From Atopobiaceae bacterium (GTDB taxonomy: Bacteria > Actinomycetota > Coriobacteriia > Coriobacteriales > Atopobiaceae): a DNA stretch of 23,196 nucleotides. The notes below the pieces were generated by a model that was not told the DNA's origin, ran no database searches, and saw only the letters and a program-made list of their open reading frames with translations. The stretch is from positions 1-23,196 of the forward strand of contig CADFJN010000028.1 of the NCBI GenBank assembly GCA_902834555.1. The letters run 5' to 3'. How positions within the stretch are numbered: the first letter of the stretch is position 1; every line of letters begins with the position of its first letter. Both the position numbers and the translations under genes were made by a program. Below are positions 7,771 to 15,724 of the stretch, in pieces.

Positions 7771-8088
7771 ACTGCCTCTTCTCCTGTCCCTGAACTTTCC
7801 CGGAGGCACCGTGCGGAGGTTGCTGCTCGCTGGCGCCCTTGTACGCACACCACTGTACCGTGCCTTTGTTTCCCAATGCTGGAAGAGCTTGTTTCTACGC
7901 AATTTCGAAGAAAGGAAGGTTGAGGGACGGGGCGGGGCTTGGGTGACAGGGATAGCGAAAAGGGACTTGCGCCTATTACCAGTCAAGTGGATTGATTCTG
8001 CTTCCCTGTCCGTGCCACCTCGCGAGACCTGAAAAGGCTCTCAGCGGTAGGAATCGGTCGTTGAGAGGAAAAACAACACCTTTGAAAA

Positions 8089-8098
8089 GAAAATTTTC
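8089..8098. promoter_or_regulatory. Palindromic candidate operator, GAAAATTTTC
   Basis: A perfect 10-bp palindrome ends 31 bases upstream of the -10 box of the aldolase operon. A second imperfect GAAA-N4-TTTC arrangement (8118-8129) overlaps the spacer of the same promoter. AT-rich GAAA/TTTC dyads resemble sites used by RpiR-family regulators, and an rpiR-type gene lies in the same cluster. Assignment to that regulator is an inference. Confidence 0.35.
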
Positions 8099-8129
8099 CT
8101 AATCTGGAATTAAAAACGAAAAAACTTTC

Positions 8130-8135
8130 TATAAT
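8130..8135 (+). promoter_or_regulatory. Consensus -10 box for the aldolase operon
   Basis: TATAAT at 8130-8135 is a perfect -10 hexamer. No good -35 is found 16-18 bases upstream (bases near 8106-8113 read ggaattaa), which suggests the promoter depends on a regulator. Transcription would start near 8142, leaving about 30 bases of leader. Confidence 0.6.
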
Positions 8136-8173
8136 GGGTTGCGTACCAGTTGTTGCGGGCCAAGGAGACACTC

Positions 8174-8833
8174 ATGACTGAGTATATGAGGCAAGACGGG
8201 TTTTACGAAAACGTCGAGAGGATTGGCGTAATGCCGGTTGTCGTCCTCGAGAAAGTAGAGGATGCAATCCCCATGGGCAACGCCCTCTCACATGGCGGCC
8301 TTCCTGCTGCTGAAGTAACATTCAGGACTTCCGCGGCGGCAGATTGCATCCATGCAATTGCCGATAACTGCCCTGATGTCCTCGTTGGCGCCGGAACTGT
8401 TCTAAACATCAATCAAGCGAAGAGGGCAGTTGATGCCGGAGCAAAGTTCATTGTGAGCCCCGGCTTTGACATTGAAGTTGTCGACTGGTGCCTTGCAAAC
8501 AAGGTTGACGTGATTCCCGCTGGCGTTACTCCCACCGAACTCACCACCCTCGTCAACAGGGGCATTGAGGTGACAAAGTTCTTCCCCGCAGGCATATATG
8601 GCGGCCTTAAGGCGATTGATGCTTTGGCATCAGTGTTTGTTGGTCATCGCTTCATGCCTACTGGGGGAGTTAACGCCGAGAATCTTCGCGATTACCTGGC
8701 AGATAAGGCAATCATTGCGGCAGGCGGAACGTGGATGGTGAAGCCGGCCCTCTTCCAGGACGGCGACTTCAGCGAGGTTGAGCGTAAATCTGCCGAGGCG
8801 GCGCAGATGGTTCGCGAAATCAGGGGTCTGTAG
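8174..8833 (+). CDS. eda: KDPG/KHG aldolase (2-dehydro-3-deoxy-phosphogluconate aldolase)
   Basis: Class I aldolase cleaving 2-keto-3-deoxy-6-phosphogluconate, or a related keto-deoxy acid, to pyruvate and glyceraldehyde-3-phosphate (the Entner-Doudoroff exit). The 219 residues show the family's catalytic set: Glu47 in EVTFRT with Arg51, GTV at 74-76, and Schiff-base Lys135 in TKFFPAG. The phosphate-binding GG of PTGGV (162-166) is also present. The ATG at 8174 follows AGGAG with six bases between; eight further upstream codons lack a ribosome site. It is the first gene of a two-gene unit with the dehydrogenase downstream. Context says the substrate comes from the PTS sugar-acid cluster, but stereochemistry and phosphorylation state cannot be read from sequence. 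Confidence 0.9.
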   Translation: MTEYMRQDGFYENVERIGVMPVVVLEKVEDAIPMGNALSHGGLPAAEVTFRTSAAADCIHAIADNCPDVLVGAGTVLNINQAKRAVDAGAKFIVSPGFDIEVVDWCLANKVDVIPAGVTPTELTTLVNRGIEVTKFFPAGIYGGLKAIDALASVFVGHRFMPTGGVNAENLRDYLADKAIIAAGGTWMVKPALFQDGDFSEVERKSAEAAQMVREIRGL

Positions 8834-8898
8834 ACAACGAGGTTGAGGCAGCAATGACTCGGCTGCCATTCAACAGGCAAATGAGAGGAGCAAAGTCC

Positions 8899-9996
8899 AT
8901 GGCAAGCAGCACGACTAAGCTTGATAGCGCAATTAAGTTTGGTGCGGGAAGGTATCGTCAGGAGAGTGGACTTCTCGACCATATCGGAGAGGAGGTTCGC
9001 CGTTTTGGGCGTAGGGTCCTTGTTGTTGCTGGCCCTCGTGCGTGGAATGCCGTAAAGGACAAGTTCACCGCTAGCATGAATGCCTCTGGGGTCGATTTCC
9101 AGCTTGAAATCTTTGGAGGGTGGTGCTCCTTCGAGGAGGCAAAGATTCTTGCTGATAAGGCTCATGCATATGGCGCTCAGGAGATTGTAGGTGTCGGTGG
9201 CGGCAAGATTATGGACCTCGCGAAGGCGGTTGGCGAGGTGGCAAATCTGGGCACAGTTAACGTTCCTACCTCTGCCTCTACCTGTGCGCCTTTTACCTGC
9301 ATGAGCGTTATGTACACGCCAGAGGGAGGCAAGAAGCTTAGTTGGAGGTTCGACCACGAGATCGATGCTTGCCTCATGGACATGGACGTCATTGCAGACT
9401 GCCCAATTCGTTACAATGCGGCTGGTATCGTGGACGCAATGGCAAAGCGCATCGAGATGCTCAACGGACAGCCTGCCCTCAAGGAAGAGGACACTCCGAT
9501 TGACATTTTCTCTGCGTACAGCATTGCGTGCTACACATATTCCGTGCTCGAGCAGAATGCCCTCAAGGCAATAGAAGATAACAGGCAACACAAGGCCACA
9601 AAGACGCTCTATGACGTTGCCTTCATGAACGTGCCAGTCACGGGAGTTATCGCAAACACAACGAAGAGCTTCAAGCAGTCGGAACTTGCACACGTAATCT
9701 ACGATGGAGTTCGCACCATCTTCACCAAAGAGGCTGCGGAAGCAATCCACGGGGAAATCGTTGGCGTTGGCCTCTTCTGCCAGCTCTACTTCAACGGCCA
9801 GGAAGATAAGGAAGCAGAACTGCGCGATTTCATGCGTAAGATGGACATGCCGCTCACGCTCTCTGACCTTGGCATCGAGCCAACAGAGGAGAACATGGAC
9901 AAAATCGAAGAGTACATTGCTAATTCCCGACACTTCAACAGCACCGACCCGGCAGACCGCAAGCGTCTTCACGATGCCGTTCGAGAGATGGCCTAA
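8899..9996 (+). CDS. Iron-containing alcohol dehydrogenase family, glycerol dehydrogenase-like
   Basis: NAD(P)-dependent oxidoreductase of the GldA fold, 365 residues. The N-terminal nucleotide-binding domain carries GVGGGKIMD (98-106). The C-terminal helical domain carries the metal ligands in the expected order: Asp179 (GIVDAMAK), His265 (ELAHVIYDG) and His284 (AIHGE). In glycerol dehydrogenases the active-site loop reads STDAP; here it is STCAP (127-131), so an Asp thought to contact the substrate hydroxyls is Cys129. Together with the operon partner (KDPG aldolase), this argues for a polyol or sugar-acid phosphate rather than glycerol. The ATG at 8899 follows AGAGGAG at 8884-8890; in-frame starts at 8854 and 8881 exist but are weaker. 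Confidence 0.8.
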   Translation: MASSTTKLDSAIKFGAGRYRQESGLLDHIGEEVRRFGRRVLVVAGPRAWNAVKDKFTASMNASGVDFQLEIFGGWCSFEEAKILADKAHAYGAQEIVGVGGGKIMDLAKAVGEVANLGTVNVPTSASTCAPFTCMSVMYTPEGGKKLSWRFDHEIDACLMDMDVIADCPIRYNAAGIVDAMAKRIEMLNGQPALKEEDTPIDIFSAYSIACYTYSVLEQNALKAIEDNRQHKATKTLYDVAFMNVPVTGVIANTTKSFKQSELAHVIYDGVRTIFTKEAAEAIHGEIVGVGLFCQLYFNGQEDKEAELRDFMRKMDMPLTLSDLGIEPTEENMDKIEEYIANSRHFNSTDPADRKRLHDAVREMA

Positions 9997-10058
9997 TCCA
10001 GCTCCCCTATAAACCTATTCTGCACACGAGCAGGAGGGGCTCGTGGAGTGAATAGCGA

Positions 10059-10099
10059 GCGGCCCCGGTTGCCTTGAAGGGGGAGGCAACCGGGGCCGC
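10059..10099. terminator. Strong hairpin between the convergent dehydrogenase and rpiR-type genes
   Basis: A perfect 16-bp GC-rich stem (10059-10074 with 10084-10099) has a nine-base loop. It lacks a clear T-run on either side, but its position between convergent stop codons supports a bidirectional terminator. Confidence 0.75.
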
Positions 10100-10146
10100 A
10101 TCTCCACTGAGGGGCGATGCACCGCTAATCTACGAAATTATGCTGC

Positions 10147-11028
10147 TTACAGCTGCGACATGTAGTTTTCGGGGTTGTCGAGCTTGGTGAGGCTAATGGC
10201 AGACCTGATGGCATGAAGAGACTCTGGAACGCCAGACTTGCGGAACATAACGGTTGTGTAGAGCGAATCGATGAGGGCAAGTTGAGAGATTCTGCTCGAG
10301 AGTGACTCCGAACGATACCCCGTCTCTTCCGATGCCGAGAGCAGGATGACGTCTGAATAGTGCTCAAGATACTTCGAGGGATAGCTCGTTACCGCAATCA
10401 CCTTTGCACCGGCGTCCTTCGCAATGCGTGCGATGTCAATTATTCCCTCTGAGAGACCGGTGTGGCTTATGGCAAAAATGCAGTCGTCTTTTCCAAGAAG
10501 GGATGCCTGCATGAGCTGCACATGGTAATCTGCGGCGAACTGGACTTCAATAGGGGAGCGAAGGAACTTCTGATACGCGTCGTATGCGACGGCATTTGAT
10601 TCGCCGTTGCCGTAGAACGAGATGCGCCGTGCATCGAGAAGAAGCTGAACAGCCTTTTCGAGGTCATCCGCATCGAACAGCTTCGCGGTATCTTCAAGTG
10701 ACATGATAGACGAGCGGAAAACCTTGCTAGCGATATCGATGGCCGAGTCATCGCATGAGACGTTCTCGTGGACGGATATCTCGGGATTGTAGGCATCGGT
10801 GAGAAGATCATTCCTGAAGTCGCGAAATCCCTGATAACCAAGCTTCTTGGCGAACTTGAAAACAGTCGAGTCCGCAAGGCCTAGGGCGGATGCCATCTCA
10901 GAAATGGTCATGAGTGACGCATCGTCAGGGTTGGCAATAACGTATTCAGCGATTTCCTTCTCCTTAGAGGAGAAGGAAGGCATTGCGGCCTTTATCTTAA
11001 GGAGGACCGAGCTGTTGTGGACGGGCAT
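10147..11028 (-). CDS. MurR/RpiR family transcriptional regulator (HTH-SIS)
   Basis: DNA-binding regulator responding to a phosphorylated sugar. The 293 residues comprise an N-terminal RpiR helix-turn-helix domain (about 1-77; TISEMASALGLADSTVFKFAKK at 41-62 is the recognition region) and a C-terminal SIS sugar-phosphate domain (about 110-260). SIS hallmarks are FYGNGESN, FAISHTGLSEG and VIAVTS. The minus-strand start has TAGGAG seven bases upstream. The gene lies between the two catabolic units, convergent with one and divergent from the other, so it is the likely local regulator of both. Whether it represses or activates cannot be told, nor which sugar phosphate it binds. Confidence 0.9.
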   Translation of the reverse strand: MPVHNSSVLLKIKAAMPSFSSKEKEIAEYVIANPDDASLMTISEMASALGLADSTVFKFAKKLGYQGFRDFRNDLLTDAYNPEISVHENVSCDDSAIDIASKVFRSSIMSLEDTAKLFDADDLEKAVQLLLDARRISFYGNGESNAVAYDAYQKFLRSPIEVQFAADYHVQLMQASLLGKDDCIFAISHTGLSEGIIDIARIAKDAGAKVIAVTSYPSKYLEHYSDVILLSASEETGYRSESLSSRISQLALIDSLYTTVMFRKSGVPESLHAIRSAISLTKLDNPENYMSQL

Positions 11029-11342
11029 AACGCACTCCTAAGTTCCCAAAGCAGAGCGCAGTAGGGCAAGACTTGCTGCGGGGTTAGAGCGCCTCCCGCC
11101 CTAGGCTAAATCTGAACAGGAGACAGCAAAAAACAATAGCAGGTAAACATAATTTTCGAGACCAAAAGGCTGTAAGAAGCCGCAATCTCCCTACTACGTT
11201 CCCGTTGAAGTCATAGGAAAACATTCGACACAACGTTCACAAAAAATATTTCGCCGTTTATGGAAAATAGAAAAAAATTAGTTGAAAAAGCGTCATAGTG
11301 CTTGTCGTTACGTAGCCAAGTTTTGCCGATGAGAGGAGCATG
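11029..11342. promoter_or_regulatory. 314-base divergent control region (rpiR-type gene / gnd-PTS operon)
   Basis: No gene is supported. The region is AT-rich at 11120-11300. A candidate plus-strand promoter is TTCACA (11236-11241), 17 bases, then TATGGA (11259-11264), modest in quality. A minus-strand CGAAAATTATG (11148-11158) resembles half of the GAAAATTTTC palindrome before the aldolase operon. An imperfect dyad CGTTG (11203-11207) / CAACG (11231-11235) lies just upstream of the candidate promoter. These are motif observations only. Confidence 0.4.
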
Positions 11343-12782
11343 ATGGGTAGCTACGTTGGAGTCTTTGGTATGGGTGTCATGGGACAGAGCCTTGCCTTGA
11401 ACATTGCCAGCAAAGGGTACTCCGTTTCGGTCTTCAATAGGCACGGCGAGGCAACGAAGAAATTCATGGATGACCGTGTACAGGGTCACGAAGAGCGCAT
11501 GAGGCTCGTGAGCGACTCCTACGACCTCAAATCGTTCTGCGATTCCCTTGAGAAGCCTCGCAAGATCATTCTCATGGTTAAGGCTGGTCCTGTGGTGGAT
11601 GCGGTCACTGACGAGCTGCTTCCCTATCTTGAGTCGGGTGACATCGTCGTCGATGCTGGCAACTCGTATTACAAGGACACCAAGCGCCGGATGGACCACT
11701 ACGCGGAGAAGGGCATCAACTTCTTTGGCATGGGCGTGTCCGGTGGTGAGAAGGGCGCGCTTGTCGGTCCTTCGATTATGCCCAGCGGTGACAAGAACCT
11801 TTATGACACGTATCTCGCGAAGCTCCTCACTGATATCTCCGCCCACACCGAGGATGGCTCGCCCTGCTGTGACTATATCGGTCCCGAGGGCTCTGGCCAA
11901 TATGTGAAGATGGTGCACAACGGCATCGAATATGGTGACATCCAGAACATCGACGAGGCCTACTGGATCATGAAGCAACTGCTCGGAATGAGCAATGCCG
12001 AGATGGCTGACGTCTTCGAGAGCTGGAACAAGGGCCGTCTCAATTCGTTCCTGGTGGAGATTACCTACAAGATTCTGCGTGAGAGGGATCCCGAGACTGG
12101 GGACGACCTCATCGACCACATTCTCGATGAGGCAGCCCAGAAGGGCACTGGCATGTGGACGGCCATCGATGGTCTCGAGATGCACATGCCCATCCCCACC
12201 ATGGCTGAGGCAGTCTTCGCCCGCAACCTCTCCGCAATCAAGAATCAGCGCGTCGAGGCGGCTAAGGTCTTCTCCGAGAGGCCTGAGGCGCACATCGAGG
12301 ACAAGGAGGCCTTCCTGGCCGATCTTGAGCAGGCAGTGTATGCAAACAAGATCATTGCTTATGCCCAGGGCTTCCAGTTGCTCTCCGCAGCATCCGATGA
12401 GCATGGTTGGGATCTCAAGCTCGGTGATATTGCGCTGCTCTGGCGTGAGGGTTGCATCATCCGTGCCGGCTTCCTCGATCGCATCAAGTCAGCTTACAGT
12501 GAGGGGAAGAAGGTTGTGAACCTCATCCTTACAGATGAGTTCCGCGAGGAGATCAGGGCTGCCATTCCGGCTTACCGCCGCGTTGTTGCCAAGGCCATCG
12601 AGTGCGGACTCTACATCCCCACAATGGTTACCTCTCTACAGTATTTTGACGGTTACACCTCGGAGAAGCTCGAGGCCAACATGTGCCAGGCCCAGCGTGA
12701 CTGGTTTGGTGCCCACACGTTCCATCGAGATGACCGTCCGCACGATGAGTCCTTCCATCACGTGTGGGAGAAGCTCGACTAA
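11343..12782 (+). CDS. gnd: 6-phosphogluconate dehydrogenase (decarboxylating)
   Basis: Oxidises and decarboxylates 6-phosphogluconate to ribulose-5-phosphate in the cytoplasm. The 479-residue length is normal for the long form. The dinucleotide fold GMGVMG is at 9-14. The 6PG-binding set looks complete: Asn107, VSGG (132-135), Lys189-X-X-His192-Asn193, Glu196-Tyr197, Lys267 and Thr269 in KGTG, Arg294 in VFAR, and Arg452 with His458 in QRDWFGAH. Oddities: the NADP 2'-phosphate loop is Asn32-Arg33-His34 where Thr or Ser is usual, DAGN replaces DGGN (104-107), and GTGMW replaces GTGKW (271). Tandem ATGs lie at 11340 and 11343; the second is better spaced from AGGAG. First gene of the long PTS operon. 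Confidence 0.92.
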   Translation: MGSYVGVFGMGVMGQSLALNIASKGYSVSVFNRHGEATKKFMDDRVQGHEERMRLVSDSYDLKSFCDSLEKPRKIILMVKAGPVVDAVTDELLPYLESGDIVVDAGNSYYKDTKRRMDHYAEKGINFFGMGVSGGEKGALVGPSIMPSGDKNLYDTYLAKLLTDISAHTEDGSPCCDYIGPEGSGQYVKMVHNGIEYGDIQNIDEAYWIMKQLLGMSNAEMADVFESWNKGRLNSFLVEITYKILRERDPETGDDLIDHILDEAAQKGTGMWTAIDGLEMHMPIPTMAEAVFARNLSAIKNQRVEAAKVFSERPEAHIEDKEAFLADLEQAVYANKIIAYAQGFQLLSAASDEHGWDLKLGDIALLWREGCIIRAGFLDRIKSAYSEGKKVVNLILTDEFREEIRAAIPAYRRVVAKAIECGLYIPTMVTSLQYFDGYTSEKLEANMCQAQRDWFGAHTFHRDDRPHDESFHHVWEKLD

Positions 12783-12872
12783 CTCTGTTGTGGCGCCGGG
12801 GTAAACGCCTAAATCTATCTGTTGGCGATGCGTCTGCCACGGAGACAGACGTGACGAATGAAAGGTGAGAGC

Positions 12873-13703
12873 ATGAGCGTTACACAAGCACTGCTGATTG
12901 CGGTCTTCGTAGCCGCAATCGAGTCCCGAGCCCTTGGCTACGCGACTCTTACAATGAGGTTTTCTCCTCTCATGACGGGCATGTGGGTTGGTCTTGTCCT
13001 TGGCAATATGGAGGTGGCAATGGTTACGACTGCCGCCATCCAGCTCATTTACATGGGCGTTGTTGCTCCGGGTGGCCCGCTGCCGTCAGAGCCGTCGATT
13101 TCCGCTGCGGTTGCTGTCTCCGCAGCGGTCATCGGTAACCTCGACCCCAACGCGGCAGTTGCAATTGCCGTTCCTGTTGGCCTGCTCGGAAGCTACCTCT
13201 ACCAGCTCCGCTTCTTCCTCAACACCTTCGCAATCCAGAAAATGGATGTCTACGCAGCGGCAGGTGATAGCCGAAAGCTCGGGTTCTGGATTGGTGCAGT
13301 CCCAACGATGATCTCGTTCGCCCTGTTTGTGCCTACCATGTTCATCGCTCTGTACCTTGGCGCTCCCGTCATCTCCGACTTCATGAACTCCATTAGCAAC
13401 GGTCCCGTACTGCACGCCCTCAATACCGTTGGTGGCGGCCTCGCTGCACTCGGTATCGCGGTTACTATGCACGTCATTGGCAACCAGAAGCTCCTGCCCT
13501 TCTTCTTCCTGGGCTACTTCCTCGTTGTCACCTCGAACCAGTTCGTGACGGCAATCAACAGCGTGAGCTCTGCCGCCTCTCTGAGTGTCACGATGCCTAG
13601 CGTCACGACCGTTACCTGGGCTGCCTTCGGCATCATCATCGCCTTCCTGTACACCCTCTTCACTGCCAAGAAGGATGAGGAAGAGGACGAGGACGAGGAC
13701 TAG
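12873..13703 (+). CDS. PTS mannose/fructose/sorbose-family IIC component
   Basis: Membrane channel subunit of a mannose-type phosphotransferase system, 276 residues, with multiple long hydrophobic helices through about residue 262. It forms the translocation unit with IID (next gene). GPLPSEPSISAAVAVSAAV (about 68-86) corresponds to the family's conserved re-entrant loop, and there is an NLDPNA block after it. The C-terminus ends in a cluster of nine Asp/Glu residues following KK, unusual for IIC. The ATG at 12873 follows AAGGTGAG; the ATG at 12858 has poorer spacing. Mannose-family systems transport hexoses, amino sugars, sorbose, gluconate and glucosaminate; substrate must come from context, which suggests a sugar acid. 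Confidence 0.9.
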   Translation: MSVTQALLIAVFVAAIESRALGYATLTMRFSPLMTGMWVGLVLGNMEVAMVTTAAIQLIYMGVVAPGGPLPSEPSISAAVAVSAAVIGNLDPNAAVAIAVPVGLLGSYLYQLRFFLNTFAIQKMDVYAAAGDSRKLGFWIGAVPTMISFALFVPTMFIALYLGAPVISDFMNSISNGPVLHALNTVGGGLAALGIAVTMHVIGNQKLLPFFFLGYFLVVTSNQFVTAINSVSSAASLSVTMPSVTTVTWAAFGIIIAFLYTLFTAKKDEEEDEDED

Positions 13704-13757
13704 TCGCAGAGACGTTGACATCTCCAGACAAGGCAACCAAGAAGGGAAACAATCACT

Positions 13758-14735
13758 ATGAGTGAAGAGAAGGCAAGCCAGGAGGTCGTCGCTGCGACCA
13801 CGGGCGCTGCGGGGAAGACCCTCTCCAATGACTACCATGACTACCTAAACGAAGACGGCGTCATCGAGGGGGATCCCGCCCTCATGCTTGGCGACGAGAA
13901 CGCCCCTGAGGAGATTACCAAGCACGACCTGCTTAAGGCTTGGTTCCGTGGATGGTGGGCAAACGAGGTTCCACACTCGTTTGACCGTATGATCGCTCCT
14001 GCATTCCTCTTTGGCCTTATGCCGATTCTGCAGAAGCTCTATAAGAACAAGGTCATGCTTGGCGAGGCATATCAGCGCCATATGGTGTTCTTCAACACCC
14101 AGGCCATTTGGGGCCAGGGTCTTATCACTGGCATTACGGCATCGCTCGAGGAAGAGCGCGCTAAGGCTCTCCATGAGGGTAGGGCAGATGAGGCCATTAG
14201 CCCGCAGATTATCAACGCTACAAAGGTTGGCCTGATGGGCCCGCTTGCCGGCATTGGTGACTCCATCGACTCCGGTACTGTTCAGTACATCTTCATTGCA
14301 ATGTTCTTGCCCCTGGCCCAGCAGGGCAGCGCCTTGGGTGCTCTTCTTCCTTGGATTTGCTTCACGGCTGCTACGTTTATCTATGGCTTTGCCTTCGTTA
14401 AGCTTGGCTATAAGATGGGTCGCCGCGCTGCCCTTGAGGTTATGAAGGGTTCCAAGATTAAGGCGGTTATCGATGGCCTGGGCGTGCTTGGACTGTTCAT
14501 GATGGGAATTCTGGCGGCAAGCTACGTTAAGGTTTCTACGCCGATTGCGTTCGATCTGTCTGGCAAGACTTTCGCTATTCAGACCATCCTGAACGGCATT
14601 CTGCCCGGCTTCCTGCCTCTCCTGGCGGTCGTCCTGCTCTACCTGTACTTCAAGAAGAATGGCCTCAAGATTACTAAGGCAATGATTATCTACACGATCG
14701 TGCTCCTTGTACTGGGTCTCGTGAACGTCCTCTAA
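13758..14735 (+). CDS. PTS mannose/fructose/sorbose-family IID component
   Basis: Second membrane subunit of the transporter. The 325 residues include the IID core beginning at ITKHDLLKAWFRGWW (about 54-68), HMVFFNTQ and the GPLAGIGDSIDSGT block (about 160-175), with C-terminal hydrophobic helices. The N-terminal 50 or so residues are an extra acidic, Ala/Gly/Asp/Glu-rich segment upstream of the normal IID start. The ATG at 13758 has an AGAAGGGA ribosome site; no better internal start is present, so the extension appears real. Follows IIC by 54 bases and precedes IIA in the same operon. Confidence 0.92.
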   Translation: MSEEKASQEVVAATTGAAGKTLSNDYHDYLNEDGVIEGDPALMLGDENAPEEITKHDLLKAWFRGWWANEVPHSFDRMIAPAFLFGLMPILQKLYKNKVMLGEAYQRHMVFFNTQAIWGQGLITGITASLEEERAKALHEGRADEAISPQIINATKVGLMGPLAGIGDSIDSGTVQYIFIAMFLPLAQQGSALGALLPWICFTAATFIYGFAFVKLGYKMGRRAALEVMKGSKIKAVIDGLGVLGLFMMGILAASYVKVSTPIAFDLSGKTFAIQTILNGILPGFLPLLAVVLLYLYFKKNGLKITKAMIIYTIVLLVLGLVNVL

Positions 14736-14771
14736 GAGCACTCCAGGGAAACCATATACCGTCTGTCTATA

Positions 14772-14782
14772 GGAGGTCCTCC
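14772..14782 (+). promoter_or_regulatory. Shine-Dalgarno of the IIA gene within a small inverted repeat
   Basis: The perfect AGGAGGT at 14771-14777 lies six bases before a TTG start. GGAG (14772-14775) can pair with CTCC (14779-14782) over a three-base loop. The pairing is short and may be marginal in the cell. It decides the TTG start at 14784. Confidence 0.5.
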
Positions 14783-14783
14783 G

Positions 14784-15200
14784 TTGAAGGAGAGAAGAGT
14801 TCTCGTCATCACGCACGGTCACTTTGGCGAGGAGCTCGTCAAGAGCGTTGAGATGATCATGGGTACGCAGGATTACATCACGGCTATGGGGCTTCTACCC
14901 GGACGGTCCGTCGACGAACTCAGGGAAAAGGCCTTTGAGGTCCTCGCTAAGAATGATGCCGATGGCGTTGACACCATCGTCTGCTGTGACCTTTTCGGGG
15001 GTAGCCCCAGCAACGTTGCACTTTCCTGCCTCGGAAAGAGTGACTGCAAGGTCATGCTTGGTGTAAACATGCCCATGCTCGTCCAGCTTGCGCAGGATAT
15101 ACACGATACGGAGGACCTCGACGAGCTCGTCAACAATGCCGCGCAGGCGGCCCGTGACGGCGTTGTGGTCAAAGACAGGGCAATCCTGCTCGGCAGGTAA
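14784..15200 (+). CDS. PTS mannose-family IIA component
   Basis: Cytoplasmic phosphocarrier that accepts phosphate from HPr and passes it to IIB. At 138 residues it is a free-standing IIA domain. The phosphorylated histidine is His11 in VLVITHGHFGEEL, matching His10 of E. coli ManX. The DLFGGSPSN loop (about 71-79) lines the active site and is highly typical. The start is TTG, fixed by the perfect AGGAGGT just upstream. IIA and IIB are separate genes here, unlike the fused ManX (IIAB). Confidence 0.93.
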   Translation: MKERRVLVITHGHFGEELVKSVEMIMGTQDYITAMGLLPGRSVDELREKAFEVLAKNDADGVDTIVCCDLFGGSPSNVALSCLGKSDCKVMLGVNMPMLVQLAQDIHDTEDLDELVNNAAQAARDGVVVKDRAILLGR

Positions 15201-15225
15201 CGATAACGGAAGGCAGGTAGTACAT

Positions 15226-15720
15226 ATGGCAACCATTAATCTCGTAAGAATTGATGACCGCCTTATCCATGGACAGGTCATGCAGGTCTGGTCAAAGGGC
15301 AATGGCACCAACACGATTTATGTCATCGATGATGCAACTGCCAAGGATTCCTTCATGAAGGAAATTTACGAGTCGACCCAGTCAACCGGTGGACTCAAGA
15401 TTAAGGTCTTCTCGGCAAAGGGGCTCGTGAAGCAGTACGAGAAGAACCAGTTTGGTGATAGAAAGCTCATGCTCGTCTTCAAGAACGCGGACTATGTGAA
15501 GACGGCCGTCGAGGGCGGCGTGCCTATTACCTCGGTTGATGTGGGCAATGTCTGCAATAAGCCCAACACAACTCAAGTTATCAAGACCGTGTACCTCTCT
15601 AATAAGGACTACGACGACCTTAAAGAGATTTCCGACAAGGGTGTCGAGGTCTATTTTCAGAACATCCCCTCAAGCGAAAAGCTCTCGATGGAAGACGCCG
15701 CGAAGAAGATGGGAAAGTAA
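15226..15720 (+). CDS. PTS mannose-family IIB component
   Basis: Cytoplasmic subunit that transfers phosphate from IIA to the incoming sugar. The 164 residues open with INLVRIDDRLIHGQVMQVW (4-22), where His15 is the phosphorylated residue. The rest follows the IIB (sorbose) fold, including the TSVDVGNVCN segment. The ATG at 15226 follows GGAAGGCAGGT. Gene order IIC-IID-IIA-IIB completes a full mannose-family enzyme II, so the transporter should be functional. The hydroxyacid dehydrogenase begins four bases after the stop codon. Confidence 0.93.
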   Translation: MATINLVRIDDRLIHGQVMQVWSKGNGTNTIYVIDDATAKDSFMKEIYESTQSTGGLKIKVFSAKGLVKQYEKNQFGDRKLMLVFKNADYVKTAVEGGVPITSVDVGNVCNKPNTTQVIKTVYLSNKDYDDLKEISDKGVEVYFQNIPSSEKLSMEDAAKKMGK

Positions 15721-15724
15721 GGGT

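Larger units (their letters stand above)
7771..8173. promoter_or_regulatory. 403-base divergent intergenic region (glnN / aldolase operon)
   Basis: No gene is supported here. The left part, up to about 7930, should hold the glnN promoter on the minus strand; I could not choose a convincing -35/-10 pair. The right part (8070-8140) is strikingly AT-rich and holds the aldolase-operon promoter and a palindrome. A 6-bp inverted repeat (8038-8043 with 8062-8067) lies between them. I tested 7960-8030 by eye for a tRNA fold and found none. Confidence 0.5.

Noticed and set aside
7771..7930. GlnR-type operator upstream of glnN
   Set aside because: GTnAC/GAAAC-like pieces occur near 7855-7875 but their spacing does not fit the actinobacterial GlnR box.
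7960..8035. Possible tRNA or T-box-like fold upstream of the aldolase operon
   Set aside because: No acceptor stem, TTCRA-type loop or T-box sequence could be matched.
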